This document shows, piece by piece, positions 32,901 through 53,990 of a stretch of DNA of 64,000 nucleotides. The stretch comes from Patiria pectinifera. Lineage: Eukaryota > Echinodermata > Asteroidea > Valvatida > Asterinidae. The notes below the pieces were generated by a model that was not told where the DNA came from, ran no database searches, and saw nothing but the letters and a program-made list of their open reading frames with translations. The position numbers and the translations under genes are program-made. The stretch covers positions 2,953,717 through 3,017,716 of the forward strand of contig CM057150.1 of NCBI GenBank assembly GCA_029964075.1, read 5' to 3'. Numbering within the stretch: the first letter of the stretch is position 1; every line of letters starts with the position of its first letter.

Positions 32901-35900
32901 TGGAGGAAGGAGGGTGGAGGATGGAGAATGGAGGATGAAGGATGGAGGATGGAGGATGGAAATGAGGAATGGAGGATTGAAGAGGGGTGAAGGATGGAGG
33001 ATGGAGGAAGGAGGATGGAGGATGGAGGATGGCGGATGGAGGATGGAGGATGGAAAACAGAGGATGGAGAATCGAGAATGGAGAATGACAGGTGGAGGTT
33101 GAAGAATGGAGGAGGGAGAATAAAGGATGGACGAGGAGGTCAAGGAAGACAAAGGGTGTTTGGGCAAATACAGCTAAAAACAAATCAAAACAGGTGAAAG
33201 AGATACATTGAAAAAACTTACCTAAGTCACTCGGTGAAGTGGCTAAAATATAACCAAAAAAAGTGCGAAATGTGAAGACTGAAACATTGTCGAATGAAGC
33301 CCACAAATTAATATGAGTTAAAACACCATTCCGGTATCGTAAGTGTGGTTAAGTTATACCAACAATCGTTCTTTCGTCATCGTATTTCAAACTAAACAAA
33401 AGAACTAAAACGACCATTATCAGGCGTTTGTGTGCTATTCTAAATCATTCCGAACCAAATACTCGGTTTTAAATCCTGCAACGAAGCAATTACTGACTGA
33501 AATTCTTGAAAATTGACTATAGGGCCTGATAGCGTGAGTCAATTCATCCATCAAGATCGAACGCATAACGGCAACATTGATATCGATACTTACGCGTCGT
33601 GCGGACGTCCAGAGTCGTGTTTGGACTGGCGCCGAGTATGTTCCTGGCATACACTGCTATTTGGTAGAGAGTGTCCGGCTGGAGGTCAGTGTACGCCCAA
33701 TACCGCTCCTGTGGGCCAAGTTGGATCCAGTTCGATGCATTGAAATCTCCCGGAATCTCGCGAATGTTCATGTAATAGGACTCCAATTCCTCACCCCCGT
33801 CATAGCCTGGCTCCCAGTTGATCACGATGGTATCCTCAGTTTGTGCGCCGTTGTTAGATATTTTGAGGTCCTTTGGCGCCTCAGGCGGTCCTGATAAACA
33901 AATTTTAAATTTTAAATAAAAAGGAAAGATCCAGGGAGGAACAAAGACGTCGTTTTCGACTGAAAATCTGTACAAAAAGATGAGTAATGGCCACTTTTTA
34001 AATGAATGATATTGTCCACATCTTTTCTACAGAGTCATAAAATAATTGTTGAAAGGAAAAGATAAGGGAAAAAGCGCCCCCTATTATGAAATGGTGTATA
34101 GCCCTCCTCCATCCGGGTGTTTGAATTTGCAAAAGCCGACCTGCGACAAATTTGCCCCAGATAATACGTCTCTGGATCCATTAGTTTCCTAATGAATATA
34201 AGTGAAATACTTTGGCTCCTTTTAATTCTCCTCTGACACAAAAGCAACATCTTTGACAAAGTACTAAACAATTTCCTCAATGTTTGAATCAAAACCCCTT
34301 TTTTATCCAACCGGTTTTGTTTTCTTAAAAAAATGGTTTGTGCGATTGTTATTTGATGGCTTTTCGTGCAGTTTCGCTTTGCTTTGTGAATCCGTATAGG
34401 ACACTCATTGCCCCTATCTATTAAATCATCTATCTTTAAGACTTCAATAGCAAATGCCGACAACGGAACATTGTAATTGAATGTACCTGTTTCTGTCAAC
34501 TCGATTTCATGGTCGTCAAATGTACCAATGCCGTTGGCAGCCCTACACCTGTACATCCCATAATCAGCGCTGGAATTCACTGCATTGATTGTCAGCTTAT
34601 TGTGGAATCTATACCCGAAAGAAAAATCGTAATAACGATCTTCTTCAAGTGAGACTCGGTCGGGGTCCGTGTCTTCGTTTATATTGGCGCCGTTTGGACC
34701 GTACCAAGTGACTGCAGGGCGGGGATCGCTTCGGACAATGCATTCTAAGGTCGTCGTGTAGTTGTCGTTTGCACCAATCCACGTCCTATCTTTGTTCATA
34801 ATGACGGGGCGATCTGTCAAGGTATAAAGAAAGAATTCGAGATAAAACATCATTCCCAGTTCTCAAAGACGCACTAACTTAAAATAAGTTTTCTATTAAG
34901 ACAAAGAATTTATACTTGCTTTCACAAATGAAATGTGATTTTGTTTGTGTCCAGTGTCCACCACTTTTAGTTAAGACTGAGTACAAACACGATCGAGGGA
35001 CCAATGAATTTGAGAAAGACGTACACCACATGACTCTAGATGAAGCTAATTTCTTTGTTTTTAATAGCCACCAGTTCACGAATGTGTTACCGATTGCAAA
35101 CAAAATAAGGTCGAATTTTGTGTATAACCTTTAAATCAGACCGGTCATGTACAGTGTATGAGTGTTATGTGTGTACTCACAGATAAGCGATAAACCACCC
35201 CAACCAGAAAATGTAGTGGGATTCCAATATGCTGGTGACCAGGAGATGCTCCCTACACACCGGTAGCTGCCGGCCTGGTTCCCAGACAACCCCGTAAGGG
35301 TTAAAGTGTGGCTGCCCGTTACGTATGTCGGTTCGGTGAGAGTAGTGGTTTCCTCAGAAAGAAGGTGCTGCCACTCAATCCACACAAAAATATCTGGGTT
35401 GCTGGAGACAATGGTGCATGTGAAAGTGACGTCACTGCCCTCCAGGATGTCGCCCCATGGATTTTTGGTCACTGAGAGTCTCCAATCTGCGTGAGAAACA
35501 CAAACAATAATTTACGTGTCCTCTCACTATAACGGTGTCAATACGTTAGTTCAATATTTGATATTTGATATTCACGTCTGTATTTGGGGGAAAGACCACA
35601 ATATTTCGGATCTTCGTTTCTATTCAAATGTTGCCGAGCCTTATCTTGAGTTGCGCCCTTTCGTGGCACAATCCTAAGATCAATATTAATTTTGAGATAT
35701 TTCTCATTCAGCCGATTGTAGCTACGTGATGTCCCCAACTGTATCGAAGTATAATAGCAACGGCGCGCGTGTGTGCGTGGTGTCAGGCTGACTCCCATAT
35801 GTGCACAATAGGAAACAAAAGGTTACGTACGTCTCAACAGGGCATTTTTTATAGGTGACCACGTCTCCACAAGGTTATCATGAAATAACTAGGAATTTCC

Positions 35901-37715
35901 AAGGTGTGTTGATCAGTCGCAAATTGAAGTATTTTATGTAAGGGATATTAAGTCCAAATGTCAGCCCAAGAAATTCGTTCTGGTTAAAAAAGGAGCATTT
36001 GAAAGTACACGTTCAAACTCCAATACTTTAGTACAACAAAGAAATGACTCCACAAGATACACATTTCAGTATGTATGGATTAATCCTAAAGGGGCCGGGT
36101 TATTTTGACCATCTCAGCCGAGGGGGTGGGGGGGCGGATTCCGATTTTTATGTTTTTGGTGTCAAAAGATGCGCAAGGCTCGAGGCTAAAAAGTCATAGA
36201 AGCTCGGGTCGCGAAAGAAAAATAATGGGTATCGCGGAAAAAGTCGAGGGGGGGGGGCGGATTTTGCCCCCCTGCCCTTTTAGGGTTAACCATATGACAA
36301 ACCAACTACAAACGCAAATTTCAAAAATGTGTCAGTCGACACGGTTTTGGAAATGACTTTATTTTATGTTGGTTTTTAACAGCATGCCAAAAGGAATAAT
36401 TTCAAGGCGAGTTTAGTGATTTATCTGTAAACTAAGAAAAGACTAATTTGGTGGGTCACTTTTTGGATAGCTGCATTATGGCGCAACATATACCTTTAAT
36501 TCAAACCTGTTGAACAATCAACGTTTCAGGCAGTATGCTCTGCCCGTCGTCCCGTCAAGGGTTCTGATGGGCGGGTTGAGAATTCTCTCCAAAACCGAAT
36601 CAATTATGCACAAATGCTGAAATGAAAACGAATTTTAGCCTCGAACCTAATGTATAGCGGTTGGTAATAACTCTTTGGTGCTAAAGTGAATGATAGGCTT
36701 GTGAAAAGACAACTTTAATTTCATTCTTTTTAATATCTGACTGAACCGGTTGTTTGAAAACGGTTTTCATGTCAAGCCGTTGGAAAGGGAATGCCGCCAA
36801 CGCTAGAGAAAAAGGCACTTAAAAACCTTTAAGGTTTTTGTGTTGAATAGGAAAGGGCGTAATTATACATGTCGCCACTACATTTTAAGTGTTAAATGGA
36901 ATGGAGTTTGGCCGCCTGCATGCTTTCAAGTTTTTCTCAGACTTGTGTTTTCTTAAAAAGGGGTGGTTTTCTGGATAAGAAAATAGCAAGGAAGAACCGG
37001 TTTTGTGCGAGCAAAATTCCAAAAAGTTGCCAAGTTTACATTGAGTCTGCTTGAGCATGGCGAGGAGACTTAATAAAAGCCCAAAAATAACAAAACGAAT
37101 GCAGCTTAGAATAGATCTGTCCTATCTCGCCAAATAAGCAGATTATTGTCTGTCATAATTTCAGCTCGGTATATATTTCTCTAGAAAAGTGTGTGGAAAT
37201 TGCGTCTGCAGTGGGTTTTTTACTCGAAGCAAAGTAATTCACGCTCCGATTATAATCATGTTGATTGTTTACCTTTCGACTTCAGTTTGACACTTGGGGA
37301 CAAATAACTCATGACATTTCGTTTTTCAATTACCTTGTACATTACACACAGAACGCAACATGCTGCATTTTAAAACACCTTACCCCACTTCTGACAATCA
37401 GCCTACGTACTTTGCATGGTGAATATTGCCTTTGTATTGACATCAAAGGGTACCCAGTCGACTGTGAATGCAGGGGTCAGTTCACGAGATGTACAACCCC
37501 GCTGGCAGTGCTCAAGTTCATAAATTTACTAACACCATTTTTGGATCCCGTTTCGGATACAACCCGTGTATCTTTAATGTGGAAAATGTGCTTCAGTAAT
37601 CAGTAATAATCCTCCGCAACTTACCGTGTGCATCTGACTGTGAGCAGTCGCAGATCCGAGCACATAATCCCAGCAGTATTACTGCGTACGTCACGGACGC
37701 CATTTTGGAAGCCAT
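17880..37715 (-). CDS. Gene 2: complete two-module Ig/FN3 receptor with double PPxY tail (942 aa)
   Basis: Fourteen exons, 2,829 coding nt with stop: 37625-37715, 35181-35486, 34487-34813, 33594-33890, 27430-27690, 26876-27172, 25735-26061, 23772-24059, 21318-21338, 20760-21017, 20222-20374, 19811-19844, 18813-18871, 17880-17989. Approximate protein layout: signal peptide 1-25; Ig1' 31-132; Ig2' 133-241; FN3' 241-340; X' 340-427; Ig1 427-526; Ig2 526-635; FN3 635-731; linker 731-738; X 738-824; membrane helix 843-867; tail 868-942. The tail has PPPTY and PPPAY, both PPxY WW-domain ligands, and YDCV, a YxxPhi endocytic motif. Phases match at every junction, which supports the small tail exons found by eye. 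Introns carry a 4 kb minisatellite (29111-33135) and GT-rich arrays (21549-23558). The molecular role is unknown; a recognition or adhesion receptor coupled to Nedd4-type ubiquitin ligases is plausible. Confidence 0.87.
18451..18460. promoter_or_regulatory. CArG-box palindrome next to CCAAT in gene 2 last intron
   Basis: CCATATAAGG matches the SRF consensus CC(A/T)6GG, six bases after CCAAT. Conserved in gene 3 (39798-39807); gene 4 has CCTTATAAGG (54517-54526). Intronic, so an enhancer or antisense promoter is possible but unproven. Confidence 0.35.
18627..18729. repeat. Long hairpin next to tail exon b, gene 2
   Basis: GTGCTTGGCCGGTTT...CTATGTTTAAGAC pairs with GTCTTAAACATAGT...AAACCGGCCAAGCAC, a stem of about 34 bp. 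Intact in gene 3 (39974-40076), degraded in gene 4 (54691-54777). It would form in the pre-mRNA 84 nt downstream of the exon. Confidence 0.7.
18813..18871 (-). CDS. Gene 2 exon 13: tail exon b with first PPxY
   Basis: 59 nt. Encodes [25 protein letters not shown] is a PPxY motif, the standard ligand of WW domains such as those of Nedd4-family ubiquitin ligases. Supplies the G that makes the first Glu of the last exon. Confidence 0.78.
19148..19220 (-). repeat. tRNA-Ser(AGA)-derived repeat unit, gene 2
   Basis: Minus strand shows an A-box-like GATCGAGTGGTAAGAC, anticodon loop CTAGAAA and T-arm GTGGGTTCAAGTCCCAC with a perfect 5-bp stem. No acceptor-stem pairing and no variable arm, so a SINE-like relic and not a tRNA gene. 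Part of a truncated foldback (19059-19353). Confidence 0.6.
19811..19844 (-). CDS. Gene 2 exon 12: tail exon a (34 nt)
   Basis: Acceptor TATAG and donor GTAAGT. Reads [12 protein letters not shown] across the junctions; only this frame is open, and it fits the phases of both neighbours. Conserved in length in genes 3 and 4. Confidence 0.72.
20222..20374 (-). CDS. Gene 2 exon 11: stalk and transmembrane helix
   Basis: 153 nt. Pro/Thr-rich stalk [16 protein letters not shown], then a hydrophobic helix from VVIIAV to TIAMCYI, then CKCCSGKPQ. The juxtamembrane Cys cluster could be palmitoylated (inference). Confidence 0.82.
20375..20759. other. Gene 2 X-TM intron
   Basis: Nothing recognised beyond splice sites; similar to gene 3. 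Confidence 0.5.
20760..21017 (-). CDS. Gene 2 exon 10: X domain
   Basis: 258 nt. [59 protein letters not shown]. Five Cys, so one may be unpaired inside the domain. Unrecognised family. Confidence 0.82.
21318..21338 (-). CDS. Gene 2 exon 9: 21-nt linker micro-exon
   Basis: Phase 1-1 micro-exon between TTGCAG and GTAAGTG, encoding PGSPYGM between FN3 and X. Present at the same place and length in genes 3 and 4, with each copy keeping the frame; that conservation is the main evidence. Confidence 0.72.
21549..22306. repeat. GGTT/GGGT satellite block A, gene 2 FN3-linker intron
   Basis: GTTG tetramers pass into GGGT and then GGTTGGTG octamers. Stop-free in several frames on both strands, so the long ORFs here are artefacts. 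Confidence 0.93.
22317..22620. repeat. Dispersed repeat copy between the two GT satellite blocks
   Basis: About 300 bp related to 14195-14523 (shared AGGAATTTCCAAGGTGTGTT, CACGAAATAGATA, AAATGTCTCCACAAG). It splits the satellite in two. Confidence 0.65.
22630..23558. repeat. GGTT/GGGT satellite block B, gene 2
   Basis: Starts with GGTTGGTG octamers, passes to a long GGGT region, ends in about 190 bp of pure GGTT and a short TTGCTG tail (to 23584) shared with gene 3. Confidence 0.93.
23772..24059 (-). CDS. Gene 2 exon 8: FN3
   Basis: 288 nt. [45 protein letters not shown]. The variable segment is HSDWESYRD (23863-23889), quite different from genes 1 and 3 while its flanks match. Confidence 0.88.
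24592..24775. mobile_element. Small gene 2-specific insertion with 9-bp inverted ends
   Basis: CGCCAGTAG at 24592-24600 and CTACTGGCG at 24767-24775. Genes 1 and 3 read straight through (CCTAAGTAAACTTC). 184 bp, non-coding. Confidence 0.55.
25735..26061 (-). CDS. Gene 2 exon 7: Ig2
   Basis: 327 nt. [50 protein letters not shown]. Conserved I-set domain with three NxT sites. Confidence 0.9.
26062..26875. other. Gene 2 Ig1-Ig2 intron
   Basis: Conserved with genes 1 and 3, AT-rich. No element or RNA recognised. Confidence 0.5.
26876..27172 (-). CDS. Gene 2 exon 6: Ig1
   Basis: 297 nt. [51 protein letters not shown]3-like loop [12 protein letters not shown]. The intron to X' is only 257 nt. 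Confidence 0.88.
27430..27690 (-). CDS. Gene 2 exon 5: X'
   Basis: 261 nt, [18 protein letters not shown] start; five Cys (ACLRL, DLDCIQS, MRCYLC, DKLCG). Joins FN3' directly: the C left by exon 4 plus GT gives Arg, with no separate linker exon seen in module 1. Confidence 0.78.
27820..29060. repeat. Two-unit 580-bp tandem repeat, gene 2 copy
   Basis: Counterpart of 5040-6200 with small deletions; again rich in TGACGTCA sites near 28204, 28345 and 28768-28800. Confidence 0.6.
29092..29110. repeat. Perfect TTAGGG run at the minisatellite edge, gene 2
   Basis: GGTTAGGGTTAGGGTTAGG, three uninterrupted units of the canonical metazoan telomere repeat, directly before the GGATGGA array. Confidence 0.8.
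29111..33135. repeat. GGATGGA 7-bp minisatellite in gene 2 intron (about 4.0 kb)
   Basis: Same 7-bp unit as gene 1 but more homogeneous. A block with GGAAGCTAGA and GGAAATGAGGAATGGAGG occurs three times, near 29220-29360, 31770-31895 and 32853-32995, showing recent segmental copying inside the array. The 1,300-residue ORF on the minus strand is an artefact of the period. Confidence 0.93.
33594..33890 (-). CDS. Gene 2 exon 4: FN3'
   Basis: 297 nt, FN3 domain with [17 protein letters not shown] and [15 protein letters not shown]; ends VRTTR. Followed by the 5.9 kb minisatellite-bearing intron. Confidence 0.88.
34487..34813 (-). CDS. Gene 2 exon 3: Ig2'
   Basis: 327 nt, I-set Ig with [12 protein letters not shown] and [12 protein letters not shown]. 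Nearly identical to gene 1. The intron before it is only 367 nt, the pre-insertion state of the 2.6 kb gene 1 intron. Confidence 0.88.
35181..35486 (-). CDS. Gene 2 exon 2: Ig1'
   Basis: 306 nt. [18 protein letters not shown] start, [23 protein letters not shown]. Differs from gene 1 at the loop after the second Cys, which ends FSGWGGLS in place of VSYWNVLW. Confidence 0.85.
35807..36065. repeat. Dispersed repeat copy in gene 2 SP-Ig1' intron
   Basis: Counterpart of 14195-14523 with small deletions. Confidence 0.6.
36083..36288. mobile_element. G/C-run TIR element, internally deleted gene 2 copy
   Basis: Keeps both ends of the 412-bp gene 1 element but lacks about 200 bp of the middle. Confidence 0.55.
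36289..37624. other. Gene 2 SP-Ig1' intron, distal part
   Basis: Nothing recognised; close match to gene 1. Confidence 0.5.
37625..37715 (-). CDS. Gene 2 exon 1: signal peptide
   Basis: Same 30 codons as gene 1 exon 1 ([18 protein letters not shown] then [12 protein letters not shown]). ATG at 37715 in context AACATGG. Phase-1 donor GTAAGT. Confidence 0.82.
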
Positions 37716-37778
37716 GTTATTTTGAGGCGGACACAAAATAATGTGGAATTTGGATTCGAAAGCGATTGACGTAGGCTA
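37716..37778 (-). promoter_or_regulatory. Conserved 5' block upstream of gene 2 ATG
   Basis: Same block as upstream of gene 1, with one or two base changes. Confidence 0.42.
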
Positions 37779-39222
37779 CTCAAAAGAGCGACAGAACAAC
37801 CTTTGTGCTATTATCTCAACGACGAATTTAACAGTGGCGTATAAAGGTCAAGTTGATTGCGGTAGACGTGATACAGGGCGTTTAAGCGGGCAGTGACTAA
37901 TAATTCTTCCCAACAAACTGTTATTTGCACAGCCAATTATCGAGTCCAGTTGAAAAGCCTTGTGTACTCGTTCTGCGTGGTACCTTGTTCCAGTTAAACA
38001 AGTCAAGTTTTAAGCTGTCTCTTAGATAACCTTCCACATGTTAGTTAATAATTCATCAATACTAAAAGGGCTATCGCATATGATTCCAAATACCCCCCCC
38101 CCCTCCTTACAAAAAAAAAACAATGTAGAATGATTACAACGTATTTCCAACGCAAAAGGCAACACAAATGGAGGAGTGGTCTTGAGAATCTGACGAGACC
38201 GCTTTTAATACAACAATTTTAATTTTTCTCATATATACATGTATTATACACAAAAGAAGTTAATCATATTAAGGTAAAACAAGTTAATCAAACTTTACTT
38301 AAACATTGGACGGGGGAACAATTCAATAAAAAGGGGCAACTAAATTGTCATAACTTAACCAAACATGTCAAATACATGTCAAAATACACTGTATATATTT
38401 TGTATCAAACGGATGTTAGTGTTAAACCAAATTAAATACAATGTCTGGGGCCCCCTTCAATGGCGAGAGCATTGGCTAGTTTTGTTCAAAGCAACTGCCC
38501 CGTGACGAATTATCTAAGCAATAGCTGTCACAATGAGACCGCCATTGAATGGGGCCTTCATTAGTGCACAGTGACGGTGTATTCAGACTCGTCTATGAGC
38601 TCTGTGCATGAACAAGAGAGATTGCTCATCTTAGTTCGTAAGATGAAATTGTGAATTTGTCAAATGGGACTCACAAGTAAGCATGTGATAATGCTATCAA
38701 TCGGTATTTATCAAAACCACTGGTCTAAATGTAAATGAATCGAGATGGAGTCTCGGTAATACATATTATATTTACAATGCACGTAAGCGAATCAAGAAGA
38801 AAGACACGTCCCTAACCTATTACGTAAATCGTAAGTTACACAACTCTACATGCAAAAGCACATCCAAATGTAAGTTTAATATGAAGTAAAAATTGAACTT
38901 AAAATAAAAAAATAATCAGACATTCGTAGAAACAATTTGTGGTCGTATTTCCTTCCTTTTTCAGGAAATCTTGAATCGTGGATTTTTTGTTTTGGTTTTT
39001 GTTGTAGTTTTTGGAGAAAAATTGTATACAAACGCATGGGAAATAGTTCAATTATTCAAAACGGTTAGACAATCCAGGAAAATGATGGAAAATGTGAGAG
39101 AAAACCAAATTTGAAATCAATTACCACAGTATTTCAAAGAGTGTAGGTGTAAGACGCCCTAGGGTAACATCTGCATTTTGTCATATGTGTCTCCCTTACT
39201 CCATGTACGGTCAAAGAGGCAA
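37779..39222. other. Spacer between gene 2 and gene 3
   Basis: Copy of the gene 1-2 spacer, with the inverted repeat at 38450-38556 and the gene 3 3' UTR. No gene. Confidence 0.5.
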
Positions 39223-51202
<11,980 letters not shown>

Positions 51203-51265
51203 GTTATTTCGAGGCGGACACAAAATACTGTGGAATTTGGACTCGAAAGCGATTGACGTAGGCTA
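51203..51265 (-). promoter_or_regulatory. Conserved 5' block upstream of gene 3 ATG
   Basis: Same block; the homology to gene 2 continues through the following spacer to about 52190. Confidence 0.42.
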
Positions 51266-52199
51266 CTCCAAAGAGAAACAGAACAACCTTTGTGCTAGTA
51301 CCTCAAGGACGAATTTAACAGTGGCGTATAAAGGCCAAGTTGATTTGGGTAGACGTGATACTGGCGTTTGAGCGGGCAGTGACTAATTCTTCCCAAAAAA
51401 CTGTTATCAGCACAGCCAATTAATGTGTCCAATTGAAAAGCCTTATGTACTCGTTCTGCATTGGACCTTGTACTAGTTAAACAAGTCAAGTTTTAGGCTG
51501 TCTCTTAGGTAACCTTCCACATGTTAGTTAATAATTCATCAATACTAAAAGGGCTATCGCATTTGAGTCCAAATCGCCCCCCCCCCCTTACAAAAAACCC
51601 ACTGTAGAATGAATACAACGTATTTCCAACGCAAAAGGCAACACAAATGGAGGAGTGGTCTTGGGAATCTGACGAGACCGCTTTTAATAAACAATTTTGA
51701 TTGTTTTCATATATACATGTATTATACACAAAAGAAGTTAATCATATTAAGGTAAAACAAGTTAATCAAACATTGCTTTAACATTGGACGGGGGAACAAT
51801 TCAATAAAAAGGGGCAATTAAATTGTCTTAACTTAACCAAACATGTCAAATACATGTCAATATACACTGTATATATTAAATGTATATCAAACGGATGTTA
51901 GTGTTAAACCAAATTAAATACAATGTCTGGGACCCCCTTCAATGGCAAGAAAATTGGCTAGTTTTGTTCAAAGCAACTGCCCCGTGACGAATTATCTAAG
52001 CAATAGCTGTCATTAAATGGGGCCTTCATGAGTGCACAGTGACGGTGTATTCAGACTCGTCTATGAGCTCTGTGCATGAACAAGAGAGATTGCTCATCTT
52101 AGTTCGTAAGATGAAATTGTGAATTTGTCAAATGGGACTCACAAGGAAGCATGTGGTAATGCTATCAATCGGTATTTATCAAAACCACTTGTCTCTGTG

Positions 52200-53395
52200 T
52201 AGATGAATTCGAAATTGTTCGTTTGCCATTCCGAGCTGTATAAACTGGTCAAGCTATGCACTGGTTCCCCATCCATCCCATTCAGTTATCAGGAGAAGCA
52301 TGGACAATTTAAAATGTTTACACAAGTGAATTTTTAATACAATAAGCTAAAAGGAATGTTAAATAGTTTTCATACATGTGTAAATTACTGGAACAGACTA
52401 AGTGAATCTATGAAAAAAGCAACATCACAGACTATATTAAATATTGTCAAAATTGTGTCAAAAAAAACTGAAACAACAACTTCTTGCTGCATATTTATAA
52501 CTTTATTGTTTAATTTATGTTTTATTGTTATGTCTTAGTACCTGTACGCACACTCATATACTGTTGTTGTCCTTTGTTCTGTCTGTCCCGTTGTCTGTCC
52601 CGTTGTCTGTTCCTAGGTTAGGGAACAAAAAAATTGTGCTTCACCCAAACCTAAATGTGGCCTTTGTGTAATAATTTGATATTAACTTAACCTGTAATAT
52701 TGTATTTCTACTTATTGTAGACAATGTACATTTCCAAGGACAGCATTGAAATAAATGCACTTTACTACTGGTAAACTGGTACGTTTGCACTCCCGTTGAC
52801 ACCCTGCGGACGCTCATGTTGTTTATGTGCATTAAATTGACAGCAAAATGGAAAAAAAATGTTACTGAAAATCAGAATCCCTTTAATATTGTAAACAAGA
52901 CAAAAATAGCAATACACTGCATCCTTTGGGAAAATCATAGACAATGCCAGGACATTTTAATACAGATGTATACATTCATATTCATATATATTCATATTCA
53001 TCTTTTATTAGACCGATTCGCAGCTGGACGCTGAATTGCATGGTTATTGCAAGGAAATAAAAACACTATAAAATTAAATACGAAAATTAAACCAAAAAAA
53101 AATTGAATTTAAAATAAATAAGAATTTCGGAATTATATATATCTACAGTGTAAATATTAATTTAAAAACAGACAAAAGGGGACATAAAATTATTATTGTT
53201 ATTTTTGCTGCTTAGGAATTCTGGTTCAGGAGTTTTGTCAGAGCGGGAATTGCACTATTGAAATACTTAATTGTTTTGTGATGTGGAATCTGGTAAATAT
53301 TGGATTGTCTCAGAGTCATATTGTGGGTACATTTGTTGGGAGGAAACCATTCTGCATATCTGACTGATTTTGTACATTTACTAGCGTATTGGGAG
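52200..53395. mobile_element. 1.2-kb insertion between genes 3 and 4 with a LINE-like tail
   Basis: Similarity to the gene 2-3 spacer stops near 52195 and resumes near 53397. At 52356-52450 the plus strand reads FHTCVNYWNRLSESM, like the C-terminal WN-L motif of non-LTR retrotransposon ORF2 proteins. The part from 52859 on is a dispersed repeat seen again at 63807. Confidence 0.45.
52859..53053. repeat. Dispersed repeat, left copy
   Basis: About 195 bp, over 90% like 63807-64000, with GTTACTGAAAATCAGAATCC, a CATTCATATTCATATATATT tract and CCGATTCGCAGCTGGACGC. Confidence 0.8.
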
Positions 53396-53880
53396 CAGAG
53401 ATGGAGTCTCTGTAATACATATTATATTTACAATGCACTTAAGCGAAACAAAAAGAATGACACGTCCCTAATCTATTACGTAAATCGTAAGTTACACAAC
53501 GTCTACATGCAAAAGCGTATCAAAATGTAAGTTTAATATGAAGTAAAAATTGAACTTAAAATTGAAAAATAATCAGACATTCGTAGAAACAATTTGTGGT
53601 CGTATTTCCTTCCTTTTTTCAGGAAATTTTGATTCGTTTATTTTTTGTTTTGTTTTTGTTGTAGTTTTTTCGAAAAAAATTGTATAAAAACGCATGGGGA
53701 ATAGTTCAATTATTCAAAATGATTAGACAATCCAGGAAAATGATGGAAAATGTGAGAGAAAACCAAATTTGAAATCAATTACCACAGTATTTCAAAGAGT
53801 GTAGGTGTAAGACGCCCTAGGGTAACATCTGCATTTTGTCATATGTGTCTCCCTTGCTCCATGTACGGTCAAATAGGCAA
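53396..53880. other. Spacer beyond the insertion: gene 4 3' flank
   Basis: Copy of the 3' flank of genes 2 and 3, with the AATAAA and ATTAAA candidates noted above. Confidence 0.4.
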
Positions 53881-53990
53881 CTAGACTTGTTCTTCGTTTT
53901 CATCCGTAACCTGCGGGGCTTCTTGAGATGACACACAATCGTACGCCGGTGGGGGGTCATCCATATTATTGTCAGTATTGGCTTCCAATT
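53881..53990 (-). CDS. Gene 4 exon 10: terminal tail exon and stop
   Basis: 110 nt. [20 protein letters not shown] then [16 protein letters not shown] and TAG. Differs from gene 2 at only four residues, all before DDPPPAY. Confidence 0.8.

Noticed and set aside
29223-33167. Very long minus-strand ORF (over 1,300 codons) of HPPSSIL repeats; likewise 6108-9344 and 6472-9486
   Set aside because: Produced by the 7-bp satellite: three units make 21 nt without a stop in any frame, both strands. It lies in an intron, differs between copies and runs into unrelated flanks.
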